Assembly (NCBI GenBank): GCA_026545225.1
Contig: CM048849.1
Span: forward strand, 51,964,836 to 52,028,835
DNA length: 64,000 nucleotides
Direction of reading: 5' to 3'
Source: Cornus controversa
Lineage: Eukaryota; Streptophyta; Magnoliopsida; Cornales; Cornaceae
Position numbers and translations under genes: made by a program. Within the stretch, counting starts at the first letter, position 1; the number at the start of each line of letters is the position of its first letter. Below are positions 1-19,872 of the stretch, piece by piece. The notes under the pieces are model-generated. The model ran no database searches. It was not told the DNA's origin and saw nothing but the letters and a program-made list of their open reading frames with translations.

Positions 1-336
1 TTTTCACATAGATTAATCAGGCCTAAATTTTTGTTATGAAAATAATTTTTCATTTTATATTGGTACCAGGTGTTTTATTTAATGGTAAATATCATTGACA
101 CTTCATTTGGTTTGAATTTATTATACACAGAGACAAAGTTTTCTTATAACTATATTCCTAACTCCATTAGTTTAAGTGTGAAATGTCTAATATACCTTCA
201 ATTTTTTAATAAAATAAAAAAATCTAATATATCATTATTTTTTTATATACCCTCTATTCCCTTTCTCTCTCATTAAGATCAAAGCCCAAGCATTTCTATA
301 TATATATAGTTTTAACCAACGTAACTAACTAATTAA

Positions 337-387
<51 letters not shown>

Positions 388-501
388 TTTAAAGAGCATT
401 GAATCGAATACAAAAACTAACATTAAGAATTCATGTGATAACATCTAAGCGAGCACATTTTATCCGGTTACCAATCATGTGATCTTGTGAATATTGAATG
501 T
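1..501. other. AT-rich intergenic DNA with a (TA)n tract
   Basis: No coding region is supported here. The stretch is AT-rich and contains a dinucleotide TA microsatellite at about 341-384. The short open frame at 70-276 has no recognisable domain and looks like chance. The right boundary is set by the start of the SIRE-like LTR. Confidence 0.6.
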
Positions 502-1771
502 TGTGACGTATAAATTTGTAATTGGTAATGTTCGGTCTCAAAACTTACTATAATCGAGTTTTAATATTTTATTTATATTCTTGTACTTGATTATACATTT
601 GAAGACTTAGAGTGAGCATAGTGTTAACCATGCAAATGATCTTCAAAAGCATAAAGCTTGAAACTTCAGAATAAGGCATCAATGATTTGAACAAGGGTTT
701 GATCGATTAAATTTTTTGGATGATTTCAATTGCATTGGACAACGTTGATCAAGTATGAGAGTCACATAGTCCAAATAAAGTGATGAGAACACATATATTT
801 CAAAACGGGAGGTTCCGACCTTGAAAATTAAGGTTTTCGGGCAAAAATGCAAAGTTTTCAAGGTTGGACCAGTCCAGCTCAAGCCTGGACCGGTCAATGA
901 AGTCTCGGGACTTCAATTATGTAAGGCAGAAGCCTTGGACTGGTCCAAGAATGGGCTGGACCAGTCCATGCCTTCTGATGGCGAATTTTGGTTATGAAGT
1001 GTCTTGTTTTGACTGAGTTTTGACTTTGAATTTTGGTTATGAAGTGTCTTGTTTAAACTTTTTTTTAATGAAAAATTAGGGTTTTTAACCTCCATAAAAA
1101 TCTCATATGATTTCTTTCTCATTACGCTTTCAGTATACATCAAAAATCGTTCTTTTAAAAAGAAAAAAGATTGAGATACTTTTTCAGCAGAGAACTTTTT
1201 TTTTCTGTTTATATTTTTGAGAGATCACATACATATATACACTATGAGTGATTTAGGTTCTCTCTCTTTGCTTTATCAATCATTCGAAGACTGCTTAAGA
1301 GATTTCTTCTTAATCAAACTACTGGATTGTTTGGTTTCTTTTATAACTATTTGTTGGTGAGAAAGGAGAAAAGGATTGCACTACGAATGGGACACAATAC
1401 TTGTTGAGTGTTCATGTTCTTTTAGGCACATTTTTGAAAGAATTGTGACGTTAGCCGGAAGTCTGCAGTGATTGGACGAGGGAGTCTCAAGAGTAAGTCT
1501 GAGGCGTTCCACATCAAGTTCTTGTTAGAGTTTATTGTACTTTTCTTCGACGATAGTGGATTTGGTTTTTCGGGGGTACAAGCCTCACCTGTGATTTTTT
1601 TCTGATCTAAATTTTTCATGTATATCTGGTGCATTCTTTACTTTATTACACTTTATTTTATTTACTTGCTTTGTGGGATTGCTTAAATTTTTAATTGGAC
1701 TTGAAATTGAAATAATCTGAAAAATTAAGCAAACGAATGAGTAAGTTGCTTTCGCACCGCGCAACTCACAA
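502..1771 (+). repeat. Degenerate 5' LTR of a SIRE-like Copia element
   Basis: This about 1.27-kb stretch matches 3707-5461, once the nested TRIM is removed, along its whole length. Both copies begin with TGTGA followed by a conserved TATAAATTTGTAATTGG block, share a central GTGACGTTAGCC segment (about 1446 and 4519) and end at CACCGCGCAACT-ACA (about 1757-1771 and 5446-5461). The arrangement, two diverged direct copies around a short interior with a purine tract before the second copy, is that of LTRs. The copies are clearly diverged, so the insertion is old. No primer site survives after the 5' copy. Confidence 0.6.
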
Positions 1772-1972
1772 ATGTGGCTTTTGAATCCTAAACTGATCTC
1801 TCTCTGAAGCAAAATTTGATGATATTTATCATCATCATCATTGATCATACATGTTTAAGTTAGTGGAAGTGTCTTTATCACCAAAGCAAGTTATAGTTTC
1901 TTAATAGATAATGTTAGAGAGAGAATGGTAGAGTGAGAAGAGTCTTCCGTTGGGTTATGCTTTGGCTCCTTC

Positions 1973-2222
1973 TGTAGTAACCCTTGTGGACGGGTGTGAG
2001 TGGGCGGGTGCGAAGACAAACACTGGGCTGAGCTACCACACTGACAGGATATAGGGTGTTCAATCCCACATCACCTAGGTGTGGAAAATGGGATGTACTT
2101 ATATGTAGTATGTTCTCTTCAAATGGTATGAGGCTTTTTGGGATAAAACCCAAGAGCAAAATCGTGCGAGCTTAGGCCCAAAGCGAACAATATCATACTA
2201 TGTGTTGGAGCGGGGTATTACA
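1973..2222 (+). mobile_element. Solo LTR of a TRIM family
   Basis: This 250-bp sequence starts TGTAGTAACCC and ends GTATTACA. It is the same family, in opposite orientation, as the two LTRs of the complete TRIM at 4574-5129. No second LTR or internal part is adjacent, so it is a solo LTR left by LTR-LTR recombination. The flanks CCTTC (1968-1972) and CATTC (2223-2227) match at four of five bases and could be the decayed target duplication. Confidence 0.75.
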
Positions 2223-2917
2223 CATTCTCTCTCTCTAAATCTAAACAGAACATGTAGGATATATATCAACTATTAAACCCATGGTTTAGAGAGAGGGAAT
2301 AATGTTGTGTGTCCATTAGTTAAATCGGATGCTTTAATGGTGGAAAGATGTGCTCACTTACTCTCTCTCTCTAATCCAGACCATCACCACCACCTTGCAA
2401 CGAATTCATGCACTCACCTGAACCCAATCACAACCAAACTAAGCTCTGACCAACCACCATCACCACCATGCAATTAATTGGTAGCCTTTCCTAAGAACCC
2501 ATAACAAGTTACATATAGAGAGAGGGGCCTCGGTTATAGCAACAATGGTGACAACGACAGTGGTGATACTACAACAGTGAGGACCGATGGTTGTTAGTGA
2601 TGAGATGGCAGCAAGGCTACGGTGGCGGTGATGTAAGAACTTAGTTGTAGCTAACAATAGAGGTTGGGTGGTGGTGTACACTGTGGTGATGGGTTAGTGG
2701 GTGGTGGATAATGCATGTAACAGTCATAGGTTTGTTCATGTTGGTTGTCAAACAACTCCGACCATGGTGGTTGATGGAGGGTGGTGGGTCTTCTTTGTTC
2801 GGCTTTAATGGTGGATAACCATGATGAACGGTGATGATGGTGTGAAGGTGGGGACTCATTTTGGCAATGAAGCTCCATTGGGTGCTCGGTCTTCTTTGTG
2901 GATGAGAAGGTACTCAG

Positions 2918-3157
2918 TTGGGAGAGACCCGGAAGTGGGTGGATTGGAAAGATTATGAACTTGGATTAGGAGCTAGACAGGCAGTGACTGGAGATCGTGG
3001 AGTTTTTCAACTTCCTACGACTAACACTCTAGTGACAGCAAATCAGATGAACCAAATTCTGAGGTTCATGCAACAAGGGTTTGATCAATTGTATGTTAGG
3101 ATTGACAAACTTGACCCAATTGTTCCTGATGATGATGGTGATGCTAATGAGGATTAA
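2918..3157 (+). pseudogene. Short ORF, possible retroelement accessory-protein C-terminus
   Basis: The 79-codon frame encodes a hydrophilic product ending in an acidic tail (DDDGDANED), preceded by a segment of alternating hydrophobic residues around QMNQILRFMQQGFDQL that could form a short coiled coil. I do not recognise a named domain. It lies just upstream of the G-rich blocks and the 3' LTR, the place where SIRE elements carry an env-like or extra ORF, so a remnant of such an ORF is plausible. The beginning is uncertain because similar-looking reading continues upstream of the ATG. It is unlikely to be a host gene. Confidence 0.35.
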
Positions 3158-3694
3158 ACATAGGTTTTAGGCCTTGATATTTTTTTTTTTTTGGTTCTAC
3201 ACTGGATATGTTTTGATTCACTATAGACGTCTAGATTATCTTTTCTATGTTATGTTTTGATTCAAAACTGATGTTATGATTATGGATGGTATCTTATCAT
3301 TATTAATCAATGATTGTTTCATTCTATTTTGCTCAGATAATGTCTTATTCTTTCTCTTATGCTTTATTGTTTATCTTATCTATCTTGCTCTCTTTGATCT
3401 TCATTTGTCAATTTGTTACAAAAGGGGGAGATATATTTATAAGATATTTCTGTTTGAGGGGGAGCATTATATGTTTCTTTTTTGTATTGATTATATTTCT
3501 TTATTAAACTTTTCACATGTTATGTTGTATAAGTGATGTGCATATACATGTTTTATTTATAACAGTCTTGAACACACATGTAAAGCTTCATTACTTTGGC
3601 TTTTTATTTCTTTGTATTTTTTGGGCAAATTGTAATCTAATTTTCTAATGGGTTAAGTTATAATTGTCTAGATGATTTTTGTCACGAAATTGTC

Positions 3695-3706
3695 AAAGGA
3701 GAAGAT
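3695..3706 (+). other. Polypurine tract before the 3' LTR
   Basis: The purine-rich AAAGGAGAAGAT directly abuts the TGTGAAATAT start of the second long LTR. This is the expected place and composition of a plus-strand priming tract. Confidence 0.5.
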
Positions 3707-5461
3707 TGTGAAATATAAATTTGTAATTGGCGAATTTTGGTGTTCAAAATTTGGTTGATCGAGTTAGAATTTTATCTTTATTTTCTGTATCGATCATCAG
3801 CATCTTCGAGCTGATACATAAGTGCATAGAAACAGTTAATCCAAGGAGAACATCATATAGTACAGGTAAGTATGGTGAGGACACGTTGCACTTTATATTT
3901 TCAAGCCTATTTTAGAAAATTAGGGTTTCTAAGAAAAATTAAAGTTTTTCAAAATAGGACCGGTCCCCATTTTCTAGGACTAGTCCCACTTTGCTCAATA
4001 GTTTGGTTTCTGCAAAAATTTTCAAAAGTCCCAACGCTCTTACATTTTGAGCACCGATTCCACTTATCCTGTTCCAAATAGGAAATTAATTATGACGAAA
4101 ATTCTGATTCCTATTGGGTTTGAAATTTGTAGGAGAGTTTTATATTGGTTTTCAACTTGTCTTTCAAGTAGGATTAGGACTTCCTTGTTAATATATATGT
4201 ATCTATATTTTCTCTACAAGTATGCCTTGAAAATTATTATTTTTAGAGAGAAAGAGCTTATACGGTATAATTTGGGCAGAATATTTTTATATATTTTAAG
4301 AGCACACATGTATAATTCACGAGTGACATTTAGGATGGTGTTCTTCTACTGATTGGCTGTCCAGAGACTACATCAAATTTATTTGTTGATCAGAGGATTG
4401 AATTTGTGATTCTTCTATTACTTGCTGAAGAATAAAGGTGAACCATATCGCACTACGAAGAGAACGAGATACTTGCTGAGTATTTTTGTTCTTCCAACAA
4501 CCTTTCTGTGAGGATCGTGACGTTAGCCGAAAGTCTGCATTTGTTAAGCCTAAAGTTACAATTGTAAGCCTGATGTAATACCCCGATCCAACACATGGTA
4601 TGATATTATCCGCTTTGGGCCTGAGCCCGCACAGTTTTGCTATTGGATTTTACCCCAAAATGCCTCATACCATTTGAAGAGAACATACTACATATAAGCA
4701 CATCCCCTTTTTCACACCCAAGCGAAGGCGATGTGAGATTGAGCACCCTGTACCCTGTCAGTGTGGTAGCTCAGCCCAGTGTCTATCTTCGCACCCGCCC
4801 ACTCACACCCCCCCCACAAGGGTTACTACAATCCACCACCCCCTACGAGGCCCGACGTCCTATTCGGCACACTTCTGGTTGGGTTCAGGCTCTGATTCCA
4901 ACTGTAATATATTGTCCGCTTTGGGCCTGAGCCCGCACGATTTTGCTATTGGGTTTTACCCCAAAAGGCCTCATACCATTTGAAGAGAACATACTACATA
5001 TAAGCACATCCCATTTTCCACACCCAGGCGATGTGGGATTGAACACCCTGTACCCTGTCAGTGTAGTAGCTCAGCCCAGTGTCTATCTTCACACCCGCCC
5101 ACTCACACCCGTCCACAAGGGTTACTACACCTGAGGTGTTCTTCAGCAGATTCTTGACAGAGTGAAGAGAGGTGTGAGTCTGAGACAGAGTCTGCTCTAC
5201 TTTGCTTTATCATAGTGGATTGGTTTCCTCAGACTTTTGCCTCTCATGTGATTTTTTTTCGATCTGAATTTTCCACGTATATCTAGTGCCTTCTTTACTT
5301 TATTTGCATTTTATTTTATTTACTTGTTTTATGCATTTGATTAATTATTAATTGAACTTAAAATTAAATTAATCTAAAAATTAAACAAACGAGTAGAGAA
5401 CTTATTCACCCCTCTAGGTTTTAAATTACTTCAGCAATCACCTAGCACCGCGCAACTTACA
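3707..5461 (+). repeat. Degenerate 3' LTR of the SIRE-like element, with a nested TRIM
   Basis: This is the direct repeat of 502-1771. Removing the TRIM and one copy of its target duplication (561 bp) leaves about 1.19 kb, close to the 5' copy. Shared landmarks are the TATAAATTTGTAATTGG block near the start, the GTGACGTTAGCC segment and the terminal CACCGCGCAACT. Confidence 0.6.
4574..5129 (-). mobile_element. Complete TRIM (miniature LTR retrotransposon)
   Basis: The element is 556 bp and non-coding. Read on the minus strand it runs 5' LTR (5129-4903, 227 bp), primer site, 72-bp interior, 3' LTR (4830-4574, 257 bp). The LTRs begin TGTAGTAACCC and end TTACA. The primer site at 4900-4888 reads TGGAATCAGAGCC, one mismatch from the iMet-tRNA complement. 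A purine-rich GGGGGTGGTGGAT sits just before the 3' LTR. A perfect 5-bp target duplication, CCTGA, flanks it (4569-4573 and 5130-5134). The 5' LTR lacks about 30 bp that the 3' LTR and the solo LTR at 1973 retain. With no coding capacity, it would have needed proteins from an autonomous element. Confidence 0.88.
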
Positions 5462-5499
5462 AATTATAATTTGAGGGCGTGAGGTATCACGGAGATGTC

Positions 5500-6185
5500 A
5501 CTTGAAAGATGTTTGCTATGGACTCTAGACCACCTGCTCTATGTAAATACAATTATGCTCAAACAGTGTGGAAGATTAGTCCGTTGAGACTATCTTTTGA
5601 GGGTTCGGGTCAAATGGAGTGGCATTTTAGATGGTTGTCCCTGGTTGAAGATTGGAATAAGAGCCACGGCTTCATTGACTCTGTTAGTTTAAGCTGCTTA
5701 TACCTGTTGGCATTTCTAAAAACACAGGAACAGTTGGAAATTCAGTTCCAAGAAGTTAGATCCCCATGTTTTGGTGGACAGAGCAGTGAAAAATTACTTT
5801 GAATTTCTAGAGGTAACAAGACAGATGCTATGTACGGTTGCACGGAATTGGTGCAGCACCAATTCTATTGTTCATCATCATGTCCCTCCTCTCCACCTTC
5901 TATTTGGGTTGCTCCAGAGGAATGGTTGATGGTTCTCTGAATGTAGATGCTTTGTTCTGTTCGTTGACAAAAGAATGTGGGGGTGGGCCTGTTATTCAGG
6001 ATCATGAAGGGAAAGTTATTCGAATTTCATCTTTCTTCTTCCTTGATGTCTCTTCCCCTCAGGTGGCAGAGAGCCTAGCGCCAAGAGCTGATATTTCCGT
6101 TTGTCAAAATTGGAGACAAGATGTTATTGTTGAACTTCACATAAGTCATCTGACCAAGTCAGCCTCTCGAATCCTATGGCCCAGA
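5500..6185 (+). pseudogene. LINE (L1-type) 3' relic: zf-RVT/RNase H region
   Basis: Two open segments in shifting frames (about 5509-5802 and 5838-6215) read as the C-terminal part of a plant LINE polyprotein. The first carries YAQTVWKISPLRLSFEG, the usual zf-RVT style, followed in another frame by a W-K-R-N type linker. The second carries NVDALF and GGGPVIQDHEGKVI followed by a Q-A-E-S-L-like helix, the start of a plant RNase H-like (RVT_3) domain. Frameshifts separate the pieces, so it is non-functional. The last bases merge into the downstream flank shared by the CRK genes. Confidence 0.6.
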
Positions 6186-6215
6186 AGAAAATCTGCACCA
6201 GTTGAAGAAAGATAA

Positions 6216-6553
6216 CTTCTTGGAAAGCATATGATCAGTTTTCAAGAAAGACTTAAAATTTATTTTCGTGCCAGTTTTACCCCATCACACACAACAGGTC
6301 TTCAAGTCCAAGTCCAAGTTGTTTAACTTTCCATATCAATATTGTATTATGGACCGAACATTTCATTGAATGTGCAATATGGGATTTTCTTTGACAACTA
6401 ATGGCAGAAAATTAAAAACTTAGCAACAGGTCAGCACAAATGCTAATCTCTCAACCTCTCATGATACACTCATATCCTCTAAGCTTGAGTTTATTCATTC
6501 CACACTTGTAGCATACACTTATTTTCTAGATTTTATAGGCTTCGTATAAAACA
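6216..6553. other. 3' flank of CRK1, shared with CRK2 and CRK3
   Basis: No gene. On the minus strand this is the downstream flank of CRK1. It is clearly similar to the DNA downstream of CRK2 (about 15770-16030) and CRK3 (about 25950-26293); for example all contain the TTGTATTATGGAC block. The duplicated unit therefore extended past the stop codon. Confidence 0.7.
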
Positions 6554-14675
<8,122 letters not shown>

Positions 14676-14819
14676 AATTGTGATCAAACCCATCCTTAGA
14701 TTTGGGCATAGAAAGGGGTTTGGTTTATCAAAATCAGATTCAGATAAAACATAGGAAATGAGTGGTAAAGGTGCAATGGGTTGAGGCGCTTGGGAAGACT
14801 TATTGATGGCAGTCAATAT

Positions 14820-15769
14820 AGCCTTTTTGACTTTTAGTCCCAGATGTAGACCTCTGATCTATCAGGTGTGCAGCTGGACTAATATTATATAATTAAAATT
14901 TGAATAATTTATAAGTAAATTGTATTATAATTTTCTTTATAATTTTAGTCTTATATACATCTCGAAAAAATATAATTTAAAAATAAATGAAAAACTATGA
15001 AAAAGAAACATAGAAAAGATAAGTAAGAAGAGGTAAATAAAACATTGTTAAAGAATCAAAAAGAATCAAATTTCTTGGCAACTGTTTCAACTTTTCAAAA
15101 TTTTAATTTCTTGAAATTAGTTTTGACTACATACTATGATTCCACTTTGAGTGGGATATTCATTAATACCTGAATAAAAGATTAAAAAACTAACCAATTT
15201 AACTCATTACGAAATCAACCGCTTCATTTTTTAAAATTTGCATTAAGTTTTAAAATTTTTATATGTTTACTAGTAATTTAACTTAAAATTAACTCGAGAT
15301 GACTTTTAGTGTGAAAATTAATTATATGAATAATTCAAATTAATTTGATTTTTCAATCCAAAATATCAATTAATTTGAGTTTAAAAATTGAAGAATGTCT
15401 TAGATTTGAGTTAAGTAGTTGGAGTTGAAGGAAGAATTAGAATTAAATATTTGATATATCAATTAGTACTAATTGTATTTCTAACTCTTCCGAATTTCTG
15501 TCTAATATTTAATCAATCGTGTAAGCAGCAATAAAAATGGCTGCAAAAAATAGCCAAAACAGTTTTGAAACTGTCTTGATTTCATATGACGCCTCCTAAG
15601 ACTTCAAAATCAAACAAAATGGATACTGATGGAACATGAGGAAATAATTTGTGATATATTTTGTTTTTTTTATATATAAATGTGCTAAATTAATTTAAAC
15701 GTGAACTTACAAGATGATCGAACAACGTAATCAATCAGTAATGAACTGATATGACACACGGGACGACCC
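14820..15769. other. AT-rich intergenic DNA between CRK1 and CRK2
   Basis: No coding region is supported. The first about 60 bases resemble the upstream flank of CRK2 (about 19660-19700), both holding TTTTTAGTCCCAGA-like text. The rest is AT-rich with no clear repeat. Confidence 0.6.
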
Positions 15770-16030
15770 CAAGAAAATTTTGTGGAAAATATATGATCAG
15801 TTTTCAAGAAAAGACTTAAAATTTCTTTTTGTGCCAGTTTTACCCGTCACACACAACTTGTCTTCAAGTCCAAGTCCAAGTCCAACTTATTTTCCATTGT
15901 ATTATGGACTGACCATTTCATTGAATGTGTAATATGGGTATTTGTTAGACAACTAGCATTCTCGACCTTTGATGATACATTCATATCTTGTGAGCTCGAG
16001 TTCATTCATTACACACTTTATAGCGTACAC

Positions 16031-19000
16031 TTATTTTCGAACATTGTCAAGGGTGCAGTTCCGTAATTGATGCTTCATTGAAAGATCATTGGATTGACAT
16101 GCTTGTAGATTGATCTGACTCCAACTCTTTTGGTGCGTTTGACTCAGTTCTGCTACGGCCAAAGAATGGAGGATGTTGAAGCAATTGTAGAGTAACAGAA
16201 TTACTGTTGAGCATATATAAGAACCACAGATGCTATGGAGGGTCTGACATCCAAATCTTCTTGATCGAACACACAATAAGCCAATATGGATGCATCTCAT
16301 GACTTCTTTTCTTGAATGAGAATCTGTCAGAGTTGGATCCATAAATGCCATGGGTGTTCTAGTCCTCCAGTGTTTCCAAGCCTGTGATAATTTGTCAATT
16401 GATGTTAAAATGATCTGTGTCGTTGGTTCCTAAATGCATGTTTATTGAGATGCTCATATTGATATTGATAAAGATAAATAACAATTGTTACATTCAGTTT
16501 GCACTCACATAACTCAAATTATTTTTTTGGCCACTTATAATCTCTAGAACTAGGATTCCAAAACTGAACACGTCAGACTTGAAAGGGAATTTTTTATGCA
16601 TTGCATACGTACTCTGAAGACGTGTAACCACTCCAATCCAACGCCATTAATACAATAATAGAAGTAAGAACACAACAACAAAGTCAATTTAACATTTTAT
16701 AGATAATGCTAAATATTTGATGATGTAATGCACAAAGGTTAACTGAAAAGCTATAATTGAGCACAGACTAGTGCTAGCTAGAAGGAAGTTGGGCAAATTA
16801 TAAGCATAGTTGTTTTGCCTGAGTTGAAGAAGTTTTAAAATTATCAAAATGACATTTGCCTCTCTTTTTTCACCTACATGAAGTTCTGGTTTAGATTAGA
16901 CATTCTGAATTCAACAAATCAATCTATGGGAAAGAAGATAGGGGGATGTTGGGATTGTCAACTTACACTGTTCCAACGATTCTACTCGTTTTTCCTCAAG
17001 TTTGATCCACGCCAAAAATCTTCGCTATGCCAAAATCTGAAATTTTTGCATTCATATCTTCATCTACAAGTATATTGCTGACCTTGAGATCACGATGTAT
17101 AATTGTTTTGTAAATTGAGAATCTTCGTGAAGATAAAGAATTCCACATGTTATGTCTCTTATAATTTTATAACGTCTTGACCAATCCAACTGAACTTGTT
17201 TTGTCGGATCTATACATTAGTCACAATAAATATTCAAGTTAGCATCGAGAATTTAGATTTTTGTAATACTGCATAATAATGTGATTCAACAAACAAACAA
17301 ATGCAGTGTACCTAATCCTAACTCAATATTTGGAACCCAAAATAAATGAACAATTTAATGGGCTTTAGAACATCTGTATACACAGTGTGTATATTTATTT
17401 AAGATCCAAAATTTTTGTTTGCTAATTCCGATAATGTGTTGTCACGAGCATCATGTATTTTTAAGGAGCAGAACGTAAAGACAAAAATGATAAATTCAAT
17501 AACTAGATAGATTTTTAGAGATGGGCCAAACCAAATGGGAAATAGTTAAGGTTTTTTTCGTTGGGAACCAATTCATAGATAAGTATCTTTTCTTCACCTT
17601 CCAAGCTGAGTAGTCTCACTAAATTTCTGTTTTGAAGCTTGACTATCAATACAACCTAATTCATGTGCACCTTGTCCGGAGCTTTTGGACTGTCTCTTCA
17701 CAACCATCTCTTATCCATTAAGAAGTGTAACCTGTGTATATATGTGTTATAATGATAACCAATAAATATTTTATCTGAAATTTCAGAAACTTGAAGAGTT
17801 TTGGAATGTCAGAGTTTGGCATACTTAAAATCAAGGGGAAAAATCACAGTGGTCTAACCCATCTACGAATTTATGAGAACTATGAACTTCCATTATTGTC
17901 CCATGCACCAGTGTGTATATATGGGCATAAACGTTACAAAACTTTTTGCTGACATTAGGGACTGTGGTACTTAATTATGAGTGAAAACTTGAACATTACT
18001 TCCATAACTTTATTTACAAATTTCTAAATTTGAACATAGATATACCAGTGCACAATTTTATATCCAAATCGATGTGTATTGGGCAAATGGGTTTCGGTCT
18101 TGAACAAAATCTATAGAGACGAAAGTTTATGTCTTGGTAATTGTTTAGTGAAAACTTTATAAATTGAATCGGTCCAACTTGTTTCTCATAGTTTAATAAA
18201 TATGGGTCCTGAACTGCATAGTTTGGTAGCTATCTAAAATAAAGTACAGATACCAACCACTTACCTTATAGACGGCACCGAATCCACCTTCATGGATTCT
18301 TCAATTCTTCCAAAATCATATTGCGAGGACTCTACTGTTGTGATATCATCCCCAACTACGCAATCAAACACCAAATGTATTGACATCTGTAATATTTGTC
18401 ATACTGAAAAACCAAATTTGGTTTAAACAAGTGGTGATGGTTTTTTTATTTTTTATTTTTATCATTTTCCTTTTTGTATTACCAAATGGTTGTATAGCAT
18501 TGTATTTCTTCCTCGCTTTAGTTGCTATGCACCATAAGCCAATGGAAAAGAGCAGCACTGGCACAACAATGGCAAGAATTACTGCAGTGGAGATTCCCCC
18601 TTTTCCTGCATCAAAGAAAACTGCTCCATTGAAAATTATCTATGTACAAATAATATTTTCCTTGATGAAATTGATTTTGGAGACTGCTCCATTGAAAAAT
18701 CTCTACTGGGAAAACAAAACAAATGTATGTAGGATGTGGAGTTGACCTTCACCGGTAGAAACCGGAGGAGGAGGACGAAGAACCGGTGCAGGCACTGGTG
18801 TAGAGGCAGTGAGATTGAAGAAAGGGTAAAACTCGTAGCGAATATTACAGTTCGGAAACAGAATTCTCGCCCCCTGCTGCTTTATGTTGCAGCAAGTGGG
18901 AAGAGTGGCTATAGCATTTCAAGGCAGGTGTTGCAACCAGCGGTAGTCAGATCCGGTGTGCACTGCACAAGCCCATACAGCTTCTGAAACGCTGTGAAGT

Positions 19001-19476
19001 TGGTTTCTTGCCTGACCCATCAGTACTCACAGCCCGAGTCGCTAAGTCGTCCATTGTAAACCCCAACACCTGCCTAAACCGCACAGGCTCGGTGGTCACA
19101 TTCTGTGGGTTGAACAAAATTAAAGCAATGGATGTGTCCATATCGGAGAAATGTTTCTGTATGAGTATCGTAATATACACTCGTCGTACCAAGCCGTGGC
19201 CTCTTGAGTTGCAGTTGTGACACAATCGTGGCATTGATCGGTGGTAACATCGCCCCGGCATAGAAAGAGGCTGTAAACTGTGTTGGGGCTGCGACCGGCG
19301 GTGGTGTTATAGAATTCGTTGTCGGGTGTGGTGGCGTTGGAGAGGTTGGAGAGGAGGAGATTGAGATTAGAGTAATAGGTAGTGGTAGGAGTATAATTGG
19401 TTGTATTTGGGCAGTGACTTGGAGGTTGGGACCTAATTTTAGTGGTGAGGCCCATGCAGATATTGAAGGAAGGCAT
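16031..19476 (-). pseudogene. CRK2: degenerate DUF26 receptor-like kinase
   Basis: All seven CRK exons can be traced in order: about 19476-18737, 18612-18480, 18358-18264, 17729-17531, 17207-16972, 16632-16508, 16381-16031. The DUF26 exon has an in-frame loss of about a dozen residues after the first C-x8-C-x2-C, then frameshifts after YSYRN and again in the second domain. Exon 3 has lost about 35 bp between the glycine-loop region and the preceding helix. Exon 6 has lost the segment encoding the SGKKNSS-to-DLLSY loop start, and exons 4, 5 and 7 carry frameshifts. No functional kinase can be made. It is one of the tandem copies and retains the downstream flank seen in CRK1 and CRK3. Confidence 0.88.
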
Positions 19477-19479
19477 AAT

Positions 19480-19872
19480 GGGTGATCAAACTCTTCTTCC
19501 TTAGATTTGGACATAGAAAGGGTCGGGGTTTGGTTTATCAAAATCAGATTCAGGGAAAAATCTAGAATACCCCAAAGTATGATAAGTTGATAACCCGGGT
19601 ACTGTGCAGATTAAGATCTGACATAGGAAATGAATTCGAAAGACTCATTGATGACGGTCATAAAGCCAATTTGACTTTTTAGTCCCAGAGGGAGACCACT
19701 GAGATTGTTGGCCGTAGAAAATAAAGGGAGACTGATGACGTTGATGAGGACGGTAGTGGAACAGTGATGATAGGTTGTAACTTTCCTTGCACTAAGAAAT
19801 GGATCATTTTGGGCTTTTTTTTTAATTGAAAGCGCCAAGGACAGAGTGGCTCCACCGATGGCTCGAATTCAA
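19480..19872. other. 5' flank of CRK2
   Basis: No gene. The stretch resembles the CRK1 upstream flank: an AAAATCAGATTCAG block occurs at 19543 and near 14732, and the AGTCCCAGA block follows. It ends where the inverted-repeat element begins. Confidence 0.55.

Larger units (their letters stand above)
1772..3706 (+). mobile_element. Internal region of the SIRE-like element, pol absent
   Basis: The interior between the two long LTR copies is only about 1.9 kb and holds no integrase, RT or RNase H. It contains a TRIM solo LTR (1973-2222), a His/Pro-biased low-complexity stretch around 2370-2870, a short open frame at 2918-3157, and a 3' leader-like segment. That segment has two G-rich blocks (AAAGGGGGAGAT near 3421 and TGAGGGGGAGC near 3456) typical of the region between pol/env-like ORFs and the 3' LTR in SIRE/Maximus elements. 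The family assignment rests on those blocks and is inference. Confidence 0.5.

Noticed and set aside
2460-2880. Overlapping His/Pro- and Thr/Ser-rich frames on the minus strand
   Set aside because: They are products of GGTGGT/ACCACC-type low-complexity DNA, open in several frames at once, with no domain and no splice context.
18380-18745. 121-codon plus-strand ORF rich in Phe/Ile/Val
   Set aside because: It is the antisense of the CRK2 transmembrane exon and intron; its hydrophobicity is a by-product.
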